A stretch of 64,000 nt of DNA from Helicobacter sp. 13S00401-1 (GTDB lineage: Bacteria; Campylobacterota; Campylobacteria; Campylobacterales; Helicobacteraceae), in contig NZ_MLAR01000001.1 in assembly GCF_002272925.1 (NCBI RefSeq), positions 210,366-274,365 of the forward strand. Reading direction: 5' to 3'. Position 1 is the first letter of the stretch. Every line of letters begins with the position of its first letter. The notes under the pieces are model-generated. The model worked only from the letters and a program-made list of their open reading frames with translations. It was not told the DNA's origin and did not search any database. The position numbers and the translations under genes were made by a program. Shown one piece after another: positions 1 to 9,719 of this stretch.

Positions 1-1430
1 AGTATGACGCTTAGGCTTGCATCTTTAAAGTCATGGCCTTTACTTAACATCTGAGTGCCTATTAAAAAGTCAAACTTGTGATTAGAAAAGTCATTTAGAA
101 TCTTATTAAGCTCTTTAAAACTACCTGCATTATCCCTATCACAGATTCTAATCTTAGCTGTTTGAAAAAGCTCTTCTAAACTTCTTTTTAACTCTTCAGT
201 TCCTAGTCTTTTACCTCTTAGCTCAGTACTAGAGCAAGTTGGGCAAACTTCAGGTATAGGCATATGATAGTTACAGTAATGGCAAATTAGCGAGTGTTTT
301 TTATAGTTTACACTTAAGCTTACATGGCAGTGAGGACACTTTATAGTACTAGCACAGTTTGTACAAAGCAGACTTTTAAAGTTAGCCCTAGTTGGTAAAA
401 AGATGATGGCTTGCTTTTTATCATCAAGTACTTTTTGAAGACTAGTAAGCAGCATAGGACTTAAGATCTCTTTGCTGCTATCAAGTGTTAGCTTAGTTTT
501 TGAGTTAAAAAACTTGCCTTTAAGACGGAAAAGATAGCCATGCTCTTTTGCTAGATAGTAGCTTTTTATACTAGGTGTAGCACTTCCTAACACTACTTTT
601 ATACCCTTTTGACTAAGCATGACACAAAGATCGCGCGCGTTATATCTAGGTGAGGTTTGTGACTTAAAAGAGTCATCATGTTCTTCATCAACTATGATTA
701 GTCTTAAGTCACTCCAGGGTAAAAAAAGTGCACTTCTTGCCCCTATGATGATTTTTACACTTCCTTTGCTTAAGGCATTTAGTACTTTTTGCTTTTTAAC
801 TTTTGTTATCTTGCTATGCCACATAGCAACTTTGTCACCAAAGTGTTTTTGCAGTCTTTTTTCCATTAGCGGGGTTAGGGATATTTCAGGCATTAAGAGT
901 AGGCACTGGGCAGTATTATTAGAATGCAGTAAGGAATCTATTAAGTGAAAGTAGATCTCACTTTTTCCACTACTTGTATCACCAAAAAGCAGGCTGAGGT
1001 TTTTAGATTCTATAAATTTTAGTGCGCTTTTTTGTGCTTGGCTTAGATTTAAAAGTGGACTAGTTTCTATGGGTTTTTTTGGCTTATTTTCATTTTTAGA
1101 GGGTTTATTAGCTCTTGCTTCTAAAAGCTTATCTTGCACACTATCTTGAAAATGAAAGATATTAGCCACGTTACCTAAGCTTTGTAAGTAGTACTTGCTA
1201 GTAAACTCTAGGAGGTTTTTTTGTAAAGTAGTTAGGCTAAGATGTGATTTTGTAACAGGTTTAGGCGTGAAGCTAAGTGATTCTAAGATGATGTTAGTTT
1301 GGCTTACTATACCAAGATACTGTTTGCCTCTTAGGTCTATTAAAACCAGATCTAGCCTCTTTAAGGGTAAATCTGTACTATAAAGAAGCTCATTTAAGTG
1401 CAGGCCTACTGGGCTAACTGATATAAGCAT
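1..1430 (-). CDS. priA: Primosomal protein N' (PriA helicase), 3' end outside window
   Basis: PriA is the DEAH-type helicase that reloads the replisome at stalled forks. Reading the minus strand from ATG at 1430 gives about 476 codons open to the window edge. I see a Walker A motif GDTSSGKSE near residue 150, the Walker B box VDEEHDDSF near residue 247, and a zinc-binding cluster (CTNC, CPHC, CHYC, CPTC) around residues 355-400. A helicase motif with IGTQMLSKGHDF lies close to the edge. The Walker A is slightly unusual, SSGKS rather than GSGKT. The start sits 6 bases after the stop of the upstream small gene, so this is the third gene of a minus-strand operon. The C-terminal domain cannot be seen. 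Confidence 0.93.
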   Translation of the reverse strand, partial: MLISVSPVGLHLNELLYSTDLPLKRLDLVLIDLRGKQYLGIVSQTNIILESLSFTPKPVTKSHLSLTTLQKNLLEFTSKYYLQSLGNVANIFHFQDSVQDKLLEARANKPSKNENKPKKPIETSPLLNLSQAQKSALKFIESKNLSLLFGDTSSGKSEIYFHLIDSLLHSNNTAQCLLLMPEISLTPLMEKRLQKHFGDKVAMWHSKITKVKKQKVLNALSKGSVKIIIGARSALFLPWSDLRLIIVDEEHDDSFKSQTSPRYNARDLCVMLSQKGIKVVLGSATPSIKSYYLAKEHGYLFRLKGKFFNSKTKLTLDSSKEILSPMLLTSLQKVLDDKKQAIIFLPTRANFKSLLCTNCASTIKCPHCHVSLSVNYKKHSLICHYCNYHMPIPEVCPTCSSTELRGKRLGTEELKRSLEELFQTAKIRICDRDNAGSFKELNKILNDFSNHKFDFLIGTQMLSKGHDFKDASLSVI

Positions 1431-1436
1431 AGCTTT

Positions 1437-1685
1437 TTAAGAGATAGCTTTTTTAGGAGGCTCTTGCAAGGTTTGTTGTAAAAGTGTATTTATCTCTTCT
1501 AGGCTTATGTTTTGTGTAACGTACTTATTAGAGAGTTCTATAAACATGTGCAAAAGCTGCTCTACTGAGTAGGACCTATCTTCAAATAGCGCTTGCAAGT
1601 TTGCTTTTATGGGCTCATTAAAGTTAGCAGTCTCTAGTCTAAAGGTCCTTCCACCTACTTTAATATCTAAGCTATCTTTTGTCAT
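1437..1685 (-). CDS. Small conserved-looking hypothetical protein
   Basis: An 82-residue protein I do not recognise with certainty. It opens with a short beta-like stretch (LDIKVGGRTFRLE) followed by a helical part with a conserved-looking LLHMFIELSNKYV. The layout, a small N-terminal beta unit then helices, is like ZapA-type cell-division proteins, but the sequence match is too weak to name it. It lies between a coiled-coil gene (2 bases upstream) and priA (6 bases downstream), so it is almost certainly co-transcribed with priA. No signal peptide or membrane segment, so cytoplasmic. Confidence 0.7.
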   Translation of the reverse strand: MTKDSLDIKVGGRTFRLETANFNEPIKANLQALFEDRSYSVEQLLHMFIELSNKYVTQNISLEEINTLLQQTLQEPPKKAIS

Positions 1686-1687
1686 TA

Positions 1688-1960
1688 CTATGGCTTTTTA
1701 TACTCTTTTGTGCTGTTTTCTACTAGTTCACCTATCTCTCTAAGTTGGGCGGCTAGGAGGGCGTTTTGTTCTTCTAGCTTTTTCATCCTTAGATCTTTTT
1801 GCTCATTTTGCACATTTAGATTGCTTATCTTAAAGCCCAAGTCTCTTATCTCAGAATCTTTTTCTTTATATATAGCATCTTTTTGTGCAAGCTCACTTTC
1901 TAGCTTTTCTATCCTCTCTATAAGCAGATGTATACCATTTTTAATATCATTTGCTACCAT
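1688..1960 (-). CDS. Small coiled-coil hypothetical protein
   Basis: About 90 residues, almost entirely heptad-like and highly charged (LIERIEKLESELAQ and LKKLEEQNALLAAQ-type segments), predicting a long coiled coil in the cytoplasm. The frame is open to an upstream ATG at 2020, which would overlap uvrB. The ATG at 1960 has an AAGGA ribosome binding site 7 bases upstream and leaves a normal divergent gap before uvrB, so I prefer 1960. First gene of the operon with the 82-residue protein and priA. Function unknown; a ZapB-like or SlyX-like scaffold is conceivable but not shown. Confidence 0.65.
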   Translation of the reverse strand: MVANDIKNGIHLLIERIEKLESELAQKDAIYKEKDSEIRDLGFKISNLNVQNEQKDLRMKKLEEQNALLAAQLREIGELVENSTKEYKKP

Positions 1961-2014
1961 TTTAGAATCCTTATTTTTAAGATTATTAATTCTATCCAAA
2001 ATTGAAGAGTGCAA

Positions 2015-3994
2015 ATGCAAAATACTTTCAAACTAACCTCCCCTTATAAGCCAGCAGGTGATCAAATAGAGGCTATATCTTCCATAACTGCTTATATAAA
2101 AAATGGTTCTAAATATAATACTTTAGAGGGTGTTACAGGAAGTGGCAAGACTTTTACTATGGCAAATATCATAGCTAGTCTTAATATGCCTACTCTTATC
2201 ATGTCTCACAACAAAACGCTTTGCGCCCAGCTTTATAGTGAGTTTAGAAGTTTTTTCCCAAAAAATCACGTTGAGTACTTTATCTCCCACTTTGACTACT
2301 ATCAGCCAGAGGCCTACTTGCCACGACGCGATCTTTTTATAGAAAAAGATTCAAGCATTAATGACGACTTAGAGCGCTTGCGTCTTAGCGCCACTACATC
2401 TTTGCTAGGTTATGATGATGTGATAGTTATAGCTAGCGTTTCAGCAAACTATGGTTTAGGTAACCCAGAAGAGTACATAGAAACCATACAAAAGATAAGT
2501 TTAAATGAGCGCTATAACCAAAAAGAGTTTCTTTTAAAGTTAGTTGAGATGGGCTATACGCGTAATGAGATAGATTTTAAACGTGGCACTTTTAGGGTAA
2601 GTGGAGAGGTTATAGATATCTTCCCAGCCTATAATGAAGTGGAGTTTTTAAAGATAGAGTTTTATGATGATGTTATAGAAGGAATCTATATCTATGAAGC
2701 CTTGGAAAATAAAAAAGTTAAAAGCTTAGATTCCACTGTGCTTTACGCGGCTAATCAATTTATAGTAGGGCAAAACCGCCTTAAAACAGCCCTTAACAAT
2801 ATAGAAAAAGAGTTAGAAGAAAGACTAGAGTTTTATAAGTCTCAAGATAGGCAAGTTGAGTTTGAAAGACTTAAAAGTAGAGTAGAGTTTGACTTAGAGA
2901 TGATTAGTGAAAGTGGGGTTTGTAAGGGGATAGAAAACTATGCAAGACATCTTACAGGTAAGGCTCCTGGTGAAACGCCTTTTTCACTGCTTGATTACTT
3001 TGAATCTAAAAAAAAGCCCTATCTTTTAATAGTTGATGAAAGTCATGTAAGCCTCCCTCAGTTTGGCGGCATGTACTCAGGAGATAGAAGCAGAAAAGAA
3101 GTCTTAGTTGAATATGGCTTTAGGCTTCCTAGCGCACTAGATAACAGGCCTTTAAAATTTGAAGAGTTTATAAATAAAAAAGCTACTTTTCTTTTTGTCT
3201 CAGCAACTCCAGCTAAGTTAGAACTAGAACTTAGCAAAGAACACACAGCCGAACAGATAATCCGCCCAACAGGGCTTTTAGACCCCCTCTATGAAGTAAG
3301 AGATAGTACTAATCAAGTTAATGACCTAAAGGCTGAGATTCTAAAAAGAGTAGCTAAAAATCAAAGAGTGCTAGTAACTACACTAACTAAAAAGATGGCA
3401 GAAGAGCTAACTAAGTTTTACTCAAAAGAGGGCATAAAAGTACGCTATATGCATAGTGATATAGATGCTATAGAAAGAAACCACCTTATACGTGAGCTGC
3501 GTCTTGGTGAGTTTGACGTACTAGTTGGTATAAACTTGCTTCGTGAAGGACTAGATCTTCCAGAAGTTAGTCTAGTAGCCATACTTGATGCAGATAAAGA
3601 AGGCTTTTTAAGGAGTGAAACTAGCCTTATACAAACTATGGGGAGGGCTGCAAGAAATGTGGAAGGCTTTGTGCTTTTATATGCTAAAAAGATAACAAAC
3701 TCCATGCAAAAAGCCTTTGATGTAAGCAACTACCGTCGCAAAAAGCAAATAGCTTACAATGAAGAACATAACATAACTCCAAAAAGCGTTAATAGAAACT
3801 TAGAAGATGAGCTGCGTCTTGAAGATACATCTAAAACGCTTGATAGATTAAGAAAAGAAAAGATTCCAAAAGAACAAAAAGCTTTAATTATAAAAGATCT
3901 AACCGCTAAGATGCTTGAAGCTGCTAAAAGGCTAGACTTTGAAGTAGCAGCAAGCCTTAGAGATGAGATAGCAAGGCTTAAGAAAAATAAGTAG
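2015..3994 (+). CDS. uvrB: UvrABC excision nuclease subunit B
   Basis: UvrB is the damage-verifying helicase of nucleotide excision repair. It works with UvrA and UvrC. The protein (about 659 residues) has all family hallmarks: Walker A ([11 protein letters not shown], near residue 40), the beta-hairpin that threads behind damaged DNA ([12 protein letters not shown], near residue 90), the DESH box (near 333), a C-terminal helicase motif with QTMGRAARN, and the UVR domain that contacts UvrC at the very end ([16 protein letters not shown]). A GTG at 2009 is in the same frame. ATG 2015 with GAAGAG just upstream is the more ordinary start. Divergent from the coiled-coil/priA operon, and monocistronic as far as can be seen. 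Confidence 0.96.
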   Translation: MQNTFKLTSPYKPAGDQIEAISSITAYIKNGSKYNTLEGVTGSGKTFTMANIIASLNMPTLIMSHNKTLCAQLYSEFRSFFPKNHVEYFISHFDYYQPEAYLPRRDLFIEKDSSINDDLERLRLSATTSLLGYDDVIVIASVSANYGLGNPEEYIETIQKISLNERYNQKEFLLKLVEMGYTRNEIDFKRGTFRVSGEVIDIFPAYNEVEFLKIEFYDDVIEGIYIYEALENKKVKSLDSTVLYAANQFIVGQNRLKTALNNIEKELEERLEFYKSQDRQVEFERLKSRVEFDLEMISESGVCKGIENYARHLTGKAPGETPFSLLDYFESKKKPYLLIVDESHVSLPQFGGMYSGDRSRKEVLVEYGFRLPSALDNRPLKFEEFINKKATFLFVSATPAKLELELSKEHTAEQIIRPTGLLDPLYEVRDSTNQVNDLKAEILKRVAKNQRVLVTTLTKKMAEELTKFYSKEGIKVRYMHSDIDAIERNHLIRELRLGEFDVLVGINLLREGLDLPEVSLVAILDADKEGFLRSETSLIQTMGRAARNVEGFVLLYAKKITNSMQKAFDVSNYRRKKQIAYNEEHNITPKSVNRNLEDELRLEDTSKTLDRLRKEKIPKEQKALIIKDLTAKMLEAAKRLDFEVAASLRDEIARLKKNK

Positions 3995-4350
3995 TCAGTT
4001 AAGGTTTAAACACGTCATCTAAGTTAAGAAAAAACTTTACTTTGTAGTTTTGTGGACTTACTTTTAGTTATAAATTTATACTTTTAGTTTGGCTTTTAGT
4101 TTAAAACTTTTATAAAAAAACTAGCCTATTTTTAAGTAACTTTAAAAGTTAAGAAATAACTAAGCTAAAAACTTAGTTTAAGTAAAAATTTTATTTATTA
4201 AAATTTTATTAGTTAATAATTTTTTTAATTTTTACACATCTATTTGAGTCCCAGTCATAGGGCTTTAAACACTCCCAAAGCGATATAATTACAACCATTA
4301 AAACATAGCTTTAAAGATGCATAAAGTGCAAAAACATTAAAGGATAGAAA
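3995..4350. other. AT-rich intergenic gap with promoter for the surface protein gene
   Basis: About 355 bases without a convincing gene. It is very AT-rich, with repeated TAGTTT/AACTTT-like runs. The only interpretable signals are at the right end: a TATAAT box and an AAGGA ribosome binding site for the downstream surface protein. No hairpin typical of a terminator is obvious just after uvrB. Confidence 0.6.
4284..4289 (+). promoter_or_regulatory. -10 box of the 4351 surface protein gene
   Basis: A perfect TATAAT 61 bases before the ATG at 4351. It is preceded by AT-rich sequence without a clear -35 box, as is common for sigma-70 promoters in Campylobacterota. An AAGGA ribosome binding site follows 8 bases before the start. 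Confidence 0.6.
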
Positions 4351-6012
4351 ATGGTTAAGATGACTAAGATAGTTCTTGTTACTAGTTTGATACTAGGCCT
4401 AACAACTAGCCTTGTATCTGCTAATGACGCACACACTAATAGCTCAAATAAAACTAGTAATGAACTTAATGGCTTAAAAGTCTTTGCAGGTGTTGGTGTA
4501 GGTGCTGGTATAAGTGCAAATCATGTTAATAGTGGAGTGCGATTTTCTAGTACTGGGCCAAATGCTAAGTTAAAACTAGGTGCTGGAATCTTTTCTGCTT
4601 ATAAAGGTTCAACTGTTGGTCTTCAAGCAAGCATAGGTATCGGGGCTAATACATTAAACTCTTCTCTAACTCCTCAGTACATGGTAAATCTTGACTTTAT
4701 AAACCTCTTTGATGTAGGAAGTGGTTTTGTAAAACTAGGTTATATAGCAGGAGTTGGTCTTGCAGTAAGAACTACTGATGTAGTTAATAGTGGAAGTGGT
4801 AGTTTTAATAACTCTACTAATACTAGTAGGGTAGGGGCAGGAGTAGCTATCTCAGCTGCCCAAGCTCAGAATAATATGAATGCAATAAGATGGGCTATCT
4901 ATCAAGCTAATGATGATGCAAGCACCGCTAGAAATGCTCAAGTACAAGCTAATAGTAATCTGATTAATGCAACCCTAACTTGGAGTGGGCAACAAAGCCA
5001 GCTACCTAGTGCTATAGCCGCAGTTAATAGTGCTAATAATAACGTGGCTAATATACTAGGAGGTATAACTAGCGCTCAAAGTCAGTTTAGCGACCTTAAT
5101 ACTCAGCTTCAACAAGCAAGGGCTAATCAAGCCAGTGCCACAGCTAATCTTAACGCAGCATCTAATGCAGTTAGCAAGCTAGTTAAACCAATAGCGCCTG
5201 ATACTTCAGCCCTTCAAGCCTCAGTGTCTGCCGCGCAAGCTGCAGTTAATAGTGCTCAAACTAACTATAATAACGCCCTTCGTATAAATAATACTCCTAC
5301 TTATTTTCCAGCAGCTTCTTCTTGTGATGGTTACTTTAACTTCTGTAATTCAAGAGCTTTAGCACCAGGATACTATGCGGGCAATAATGTAAATGCTGCA
5401 AGAAATACACTAAATGATGCACAAGCAAAACTTAAAAATGCGCAAAATGCTTTAAAATCTGCTCAAGATAGCTACCTAAACGCACTTAATGCTTACAATA
5501 ATAATCCAGCTAGAGTAGCCTACACTAATGCGCAAAATACGATAAATAATATTAATCAGCAAATAATAGATTTAAGCAATAAAGTAAGTGGAACTCAAGC
5601 TTCACTAAATGAAGCTAATGAGAAACTTATAAATGCCCAAAAGCAATATACTGACGCTTTGAATAAGAAAAATCAGCTAGCAAGTGGACAAGATGCCCTC
5701 GATAATGCTAAGAAGGCAAAAGATGCTGCAGATGTTGCTGTGAAAAAAGCTACAGATAATCTTAATACGTTAATAGCCCAGTACTACGCTGGACAACGAG
5801 CCATAGCTGCCGCACAAGCTGCTAGTACTAAGGAAGAAAGGCCACAAAACAACACTAGCACTCCTAATATACTACCTACTGTAAAACTTGGATTAATAGC
5901 ATTTTTTGGAACTCACCAAAGTATGTCTTTAGAGTATCAGTACTACTTTAGAAATGAAACTCCAGGTATAGCAAGTAGTGATCTTACAGTTAACTACACT
6001 TACTACTTTTAG
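4351..6012 (+). CDS. Outer membrane protein with split barrel ends and Ala/Asn/Gln-rich coiled-coil middle
   Basis: A 553-residue secreted protein with a signal peptide ending near VSANDA. Residues about 40-150 are short amphipathic beta strands (AKLKLGAGIFSA, FVKLGYIAGVGLAVRT). Residues about 165-490 form a low-complexity, helical Ala/Asn/Gln-rich region with QAxxNxxSA-type repeats. Residues about 505-553 return to beta strands and end in NYTYYF, the aromatic C-terminus of outer membrane barrels. Both ends match the protein encoded at 11045-12343, while the middles differ completely. The middle holds the only cysteine pair (about C325 and C332). Probably a surface adhesin-like protein with a long stalk; no named family is recognised. 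Monocistronic, ending in a strong dyad. Confidence 0.8.
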   Translation: MVKMTKIVLVTSLILGLTTSLVSANDAHTNSSNKTSNELNGLKVFAGVGVGAGISANHVNSGVRFSSTGPNAKLKLGAGIFSAYKGSTVGLQASIGIGANTLNSSLTPQYMVNLDFINLFDVGSGFVKLGYIAGVGLAVRTTDVVNSGSGSFNNSTNTSRVGAGVAISAAQAQNNMNAIRWAIYQANDDASTARNAQVQANSNLINATLTWSGQQSQLPSAIAAVNSANNNVANILGGITSAQSQFSDLNTQLQQARANQASATANLNAASNAVSKLVKPIAPDTSALQASVSAAQAAVNSAQTNYNNALRINNTPTYFPAASSCDGYFNFCNSRALAPGYYAGNNVNAARNTLNDAQAKLKNAQNALKSAQDSYLNALNAYNNNPARVAYTNAQNTINNINQQIIDLSNKVSGTQASLNEANEKLINAQKQYTDALNKKNQLASGQDALDNAKKAKDAADVAVKKATDNLNTLIAQYYAGQRAIAAAQAASTKEERPQNNTSTPNILPTVKLGLIAFFGTHQSMSLEYQYYFRNETPGIASSDLTVNYTYYF

Positions 6013-6025
6013 AGAGATAGATATT

Positions 6026-6053
6026 TTAGATTCTATAATTTTATAGAATCTAA
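6026..6053 (+). terminator. Perfect 13-bp dyad made of two inverted AGATTCT motifs
   Basis: Left arm 6026-6038 and right arm 6041-6053 are exact reverse complements (TTAGATTCTATAA / TTATAGAATCTAA) around a 2-base centre, just 13 bases after the stop of the surface protein gene. It can act as a transcription terminator. Each arm contains the window-wide motif AGATTCT/AGAATCT. Confidence 0.65.
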
Positions 6054-6127
6054 GTTTTGCTATTTAAAAAATCATCAAGAAAAAAAGGCTAGTTTTGATT
6101 AAAGCACTTAAAGGCTAGTTTTTAGCC

Positions 6128-6673
6128 CTACTTTTTTATACCTGTAAAAAACTTACCTTCATAAAGTGGTAGTTTAGAGTTTATGATATCTAGGGCTTCT
6201 TTAGCAGAGCTAGCTTTATATATCATATCTTCGCGTCTATCATCTAGCTTACTTCCAGCTAGCTTCCCAGCATAGCCTTCACTTCCTAGACCCACTATAA
6301 GCTTTCCTAGCTGCCAGCTTGCACTTAGCTCATTTAAAGTGCCACTACCACCTCCTACTGCTATAACTGCATGGCTTAGGCTTACTAAAGAAAGATTTCT
6401 TGCCATATCAAAGCCTATAGGGAGGGCTAGGTCTACATAAGGATTAGCTATGCTTCTATCGTAGTTTGGAAGTATGCCTATTATGGTATTTGGCTTATGG
6501 TTTTTAGAATCTCTTGCGCCCTTGCAAGCTAGCTCCATAAGACCTCCAAGCCCACCACAAGCAAGCGTATAGCCATTATCTATGATGGCTTTTCCTGCTT
6601 CATAGGCTAGCTCTAGTGTAGTTTCACTTAGTCCTTTTGTGCTTGCATTTCCACATACTGCAATTATTTTCAT
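6128..6673 (-). CDS. TIGR00725/LOG-like Rossmann-fold nucleotide-binding protein
   Basis: A 181-residue cytoplasmic protein of the LOG/'lysine decarboxylase-like' family, whose members often hydrolyse nucleoside monophosphates. The glycine-rich phosphate loop GGGSGTLNELSASW is clear near residue 108, and an N-terminal CGNAS plus ACGGLGGLMELACKGA give the rest of the Rossmann-like core. In canonical LOG proteins the loop reads PGGxGTxxE. Here AVGGGSGTLNE keeps GxGTxxE but lacks the proline, as in the TIGR00725 branch. The substrate cannot be said from sequence. It follows the CvfB-like gene on the same strand with a 29-base gap and is probably co-transcribed. Confidence 0.8.
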   Translation of the reverse strand: MKIIAVCGNASTKGLSETTLELAYEAGKAIIDNGYTLACGGLGGLMELACKGARDSKNHKPNTIIGILPNYDRSIANPYVDLALPIGFDMARNLSLVSLSHAVIAVGGGSGTLNELSASWQLGKLIVGLGSEGYAGKLAGSKLDDRREDMIYKASSAKEALDIINSKLPLYEGKFFTGIKK

Positions 6674-6702
6674 GGTTTAGATTCCTTTATGTTGCTAAAT
6701 TA

Positions 6703-7536
6703 TTATGATTTGGTTTTAGGTGAAGGGCAAATGATATAGCCTTCATCTTTTATGAAGCTTATCTTATTTTCATTGACAAGAAGGCTTAAAGTCCTTTTTA
6801 GCTCTTTAAAACTTATACCTAGTTCTAGTGCATTATCTTTTTCAAAGATAAAAGGGGTATTTTTAGATTCTAAGATACTAAGAATTTTTTCTTTAGTAGC
6901 ATTTTTATCAGTTCTTATAACTAAATCTAGTTTGCCATCATTTCTAATGTTTTTAACACCTACTGTATAAATCTCGCCAATATGTAGCTCGCAGAAAACT
7001 TCATTACTATAAAGCATGCCAGGATAGTTTCCTATGACACAAGAGTAGCCTAGATCACTTTTTCCAACCACAAGGGCTTTTAGATTCTTACTAAGAAAGC
7101 TTTTATCCTTGCAAGGTTTAAAGGCTATAGAGATATCTTTTTTGGCTATAAGCCTATTAGAAAGATCTTTTTGCAAAGTCACTACGACTTTAGAATCTAG
7201 TGGATAGTTTTTAGGGTACTTAGTAGGCATAAATAAGTCTTTAGCTAGCCCCATATCTAAAAAGATTCCATTTTCTACTCTATCTTTTACCTTTAGTGCT
7301 CCTATCTCACCTAAGAACATAAAAGGTGTTAAAGTAGTAGCTACTAGTCTATCTTCACTATCTGTATAGATAAAAACTTCTACTTTTTTTGTGCCTTCAT
7401 CTAACTCATTTGCATATATATTTGGGAGCAATACTTCTCCTTCTAAGTCTTCTTTTACTAGATAGAATCCAAACTCAGTTTTTCTATCTATCATTAGGGT
7501 AGTTTTCAAACCCACCAGAGAACTTATGTCTTGCAT
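6703..7536 (-). CDS. CvfB/YitL-like S1-domain RNA-binding protein
   Basis: A 277-residue protein whose layout fits the CvfB/YitL family: N-terminal OB-like segment (GFYLVKEDLEGEVLLP), a second S1-like domain with the phrase VKDRVENGIFLDMGLAKDLFMP near residues 80-105, further S1-like beta segments, and a C-terminal winged-helix-like tail (FKELKRTLSLLVNENKISF). CvfB proteins bind RNA, and in staphylococci they affect virulence gene expression. The role here is unknown. Its start lies only about 70 bases from the divergent ctpA start. No signal peptide. Confidence 0.75.
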   Translation of the reverse strand: MQDISSLVGLKTTLMIDRKTEFGFYLVKEDLEGEVLLPNIYANELDEGTKKVEVFIYTDSEDRLVATTLTPFMFLGEIGALKVKDRVENGIFLDMGLAKDLFMPTKYPKNYPLDSKVVVTLQKDLSNRLIAKKDISIAFKPCKDKSFLSKNLKALVVGKSDLGYSCVIGNYPGMLYSNEVFCELHIGEIYTVGVKNIRNDGKLDLVIRTDKNATKEKILSILESKNTPFIFEKDNALELGISFKELKRTLSLLVNENKISFIKDEGYIICPSPKTKS

Positions 7537-7572
7537 TTAAGGCCTTTACAAATTAAATTGATTTTTTCTAAG

Positions 7573-7578
7573 TATAAT
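7573..7578 (+). promoter_or_regulatory. -10 box upstream of ctpA
   Basis: TATAAT at 7573-7578, 27 bases before the preferred ctpA start at 7606, in an AT-rich divergent gap. An earlier in-frame codon at 7531 lies upstream of this box, which is an argument for the downstream start. Confidence 0.5.
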
Positions 7579-7605
7579 CTAAAATTAAATTTTAAATTAG
7601 GGCTC

Positions 7606-8970
7606 ATGAAGATGTTTAATAAATATGTGTTATCTGGCGTGTTGGTATCAGCACTTATGGTTGGTGGTCTAAGTTTTCTAAATGCTGCACCTAGCAAAAA
7701 TGGTGATGTTAGTGATATGAACAAGCAAGAAGCCTTCAAGCCTAGCTCTAAGGCAGATAGACTAAAAGCCTATGCAAAGTTTACAAACTCAGTAGATATC
7801 ATAGAAAAAGCCTACGTTGATAAACTAACCATAGATCAGATAATAGATAAAGCACTTGATGGTCTATTAAGCAACCTTGATGCTCACTCTAACTATCTAA
7901 GTGCTAAAGATTTTAAGAATCTTAAAAACACAACTCAAGGTGAGTTTAGCGGTATAGGCATAACTGTTGGTGTAAAAGATGGTGCTATAACTATCATCTC
8001 GCCAATAGATGGCACACCAGCTTCTAAGGCAGGATTAAAAGCAGGAGATATCATCTTAAAGATAAATGATAAATCCACTATTGATATGAAGCTAGATGAA
8101 GCAGTTTCTTTAATGCAAGGCAAAAAGGGCACAAAAGTAGAACTAACTATAGTTAGAAGTGGCGTAGATAAGCCTTTAGTTTTTAAGATAACAAGAGATA
8201 CTATAAAACTAGAAAGCACAAAAGTTAGCAGGATAGAGGGCACAAACTATGCTTACTTAAGGATTTCAAGTTTTGATAAAAACGTTACTCCAGAGACTAA
8301 AAAGCAGCTTAAAAAACTAGGTCATATAGATGGGATAGTAATGGATCTAAGAAACAACCCAGGTGGTTTACTAGAACAAGCAGTTGACCTAACTAGCCTT
8401 TTTGTAAAACACGGCATAGTGCTTTCTGAAAGAGGAAGAAATGAAGAAAGAAAGATACCAGTTCAAGGTGATGCCATCTTTGCTAACATCCCTCTAGTAG
8501 TCTTAGTAAATGGCGGTAGTGCAAGTGCAAGCGAGATAGTAGCTGGAAGCTTACAAGATAATAAAAGAGCAGTTATCATAGGTGAAAAAACTTTTGGAAA
8601 AGGAAGTGTTCAACAAATCGTTCCTATTTCAGATACTGAAGCTTTAAAACTAACAGTGGCTAAGTACTATCTACCAAGTGGTAGAAGCATACAAGCCCTA
8701 GGCATAACTCCAGATATCAAGATAGCTCCAGGAGCAGTTCCACAAGATAAAGATAGTGCATTTAGTCTAAAAGAGGCCAACCTAAGAAAGCATCTTAAAA
8801 ATGAACTCCTAGAAGATGAAGCACCTAAAAAGGCAAAAGCTGAAGAGGCAAAAGAAGAAAAAGAAGATAAGAATCTAATCACTACAAAAGAGGTGATGGA
8901 AGACATGCAGTTAAAAACTGCTATAGATACTTTAAAGTCATGGAATCTAATATCCGCATTTAAGCACTAA
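7606..8970 (+). CDS. ctpA: Carboxyl-terminal processing protease (S41 family, CtpA/Prc type)
   Basis: A periplasmic serine protease that trims or degrades proteins from their C-terminus. I start it at ATG 7606 (454 residues), because the following [20 protein letters not shown] is a normal signal sequence, whereas the earlier in-frame start would place 25 odd residues before it. A PDZ domain ([13 protein letters not shown] to IVRSG) spans about 90-190. The S41 core has the catalytic serine in [11 protein letters not shown] (about residue 306) and the lysine in GKGSVQ (about residue 332). The C-terminus adds a Lys/Glu-rich stretch (EEAKEEKED) of unknown use. It is followed after 11 bases by purC, so they may share a transcript. 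Confidence 0.92.
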   Translation: MKMFNKYVLSGVLVSALMVGGLSFLNAAPSKNGDVSDMNKQEAFKPSSKADRLKAYAKFTNSVDIIEKAYVDKLTIDQIIDKALDGLLSNLDAHSNYLSAKDFKNLKNTTQGEFSGIGITVGVKDGAITIISPIDGTPASKAGLKAGDIILKINDKSTIDMKLDEAVSLMQGKKGTKVELTIVRSGVDKPLVFKITRDTIKLESTKVSRIEGTNYAYLRISSFDKNVTPETKKQLKKLGHIDGIVMDLRNNPGGLLEQAVDLTSLFVKHGIVLSERGRNEERKIPVQGDAIFANIPLVVLVNGGSASASEIVAGSLQDNKRAVIIGEKTFGKGSVQQIVPISDTEALKLTVAKYYLPSGRSIQALGITPDIKIAPGAVPQDKDSAFSLKEANLRKHLKNELLEDEAPKKAKAEEAKEEKEDKNLITTKEVMEDMQLKTAIDTLKSWNLISAFKH

Positions 8971-8981
8971 GGAGGATAAAG

Positions 8982-9713
8982 ATGGAAGTTACAAAACAAA
9001 AACTGCTTTATGAGGGTAAAGGCAAAAGGATGTTTGAAACAAGCAATCCTGAGCTAATCATAGCTGAGTTTAAAGATGACCTAACTGCATTTAACGCACT
9101 TAAAAAAAGCAAAGAAGCCGGTAAGGGTGCGCTAAACTGCAAGATAAGCACAGAGCTTTTTATGCTTTTAAAAAACAATGGCATAAACTCCCATTTTATA
9201 AAAAAGCTAGATGATATAGAGATGCTTTGTCACAAGGTAAAAATCATACCTCTAGAAGTAGTTGTAAGAAACATAACTACTGGAAGCATCTGCAAGCGCC
9301 TTGGCATAAAAGAAGGAATCTACTTTAAAGATACTCCTTTAAAAGTACCATTAGTAGAGTTCTACTACAAAGATGATGATTTAGGTGATCCACTTTTATA
9401 TGAAAAACATGCCATTATGCTTGGTATAGCTACTCAAGATGAGCTAGATGAGATGGCACAAAAGGCTTTGAAAGTTAATGAAATCCTAAGCAGCTTTTTT
9501 GATAGGGCAAACCTTACTTTAGTAGACTTTAAGCTAGAGTTTGGCTTAGATAATGAGGGCAATATAATTTTAGCTGATGAGATAAGCCCAGATAGCGCTA
9601 GACTTTGGGATAAGTTAAGTGGTGAAAAGATGGATAAAGATAGATTTAGACAAGATCTAGGTGGCTTAAAAGTTGCCTATGAGGAAGTATTAAATAGGCT
9701 CTTAAAGCTTTAA
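8982..9713 (+). CDS. purC: Phosphoribosylaminoimidazole-succinocarboxamide synthase
   Basis: SAICAR synthetase, an ATP-dependent ligase of purine biosynthesis that joins CAIR and aspartate. The 243-residue length is normal. Family signatures are [11 protein letters not shown] at the N-terminus, [12 protein letters not shown] near residue 95, VDFKLEFG and [13 protein letters not shown] near residues 185-215. A strong AAGGAGG ribosome binding site precedes the ATG. In many bacteria purS/purQ follow; here acpS follows directly. Confidence 0.95.
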   Translation: MEVTKQKLLYEGKGKRMFETSNPELIIAEFKDDLTAFNALKKSKEAGKGALNCKISTELFMLLKNNGINSHFIKKLDDIEMLCHKVKIIPLEVVVRNITTGSICKRLGIKEGIYFKDTPLKVPLVEFYYKDDDLGDPLLYEKHAIMLGIATQDELDEMAQKALKVNEILSSFFDRANLTLVDFKLEFGLDNEGNIILADEISPDSARLWDKLSGEKMDKDRFRQDLGGLKVAYEEVLNRLLKL

Positions 9714-9719
9714 AAGCCT

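Noticed and set aside
619..948. Plus-strand frame of 109 codons inside priA
   Set aside because: It lies antisense to clear PriA helicase motifs and has no ribosome binding site or family look.
1710..2036. 108-codon plus-strand frame over the coiled-coil gene
   Set aside because: Shadow of the charged coiled-coil gene; codon use gives Ser/Leu/Phe-rich nonsense protein.
4245..4300. Possible tRNA or small RNA near the CCCAGTC/CTCCC segment
   Set aside because: No cloverleaf folds by eye; the stretch is just promoter sequence for the surface protein.
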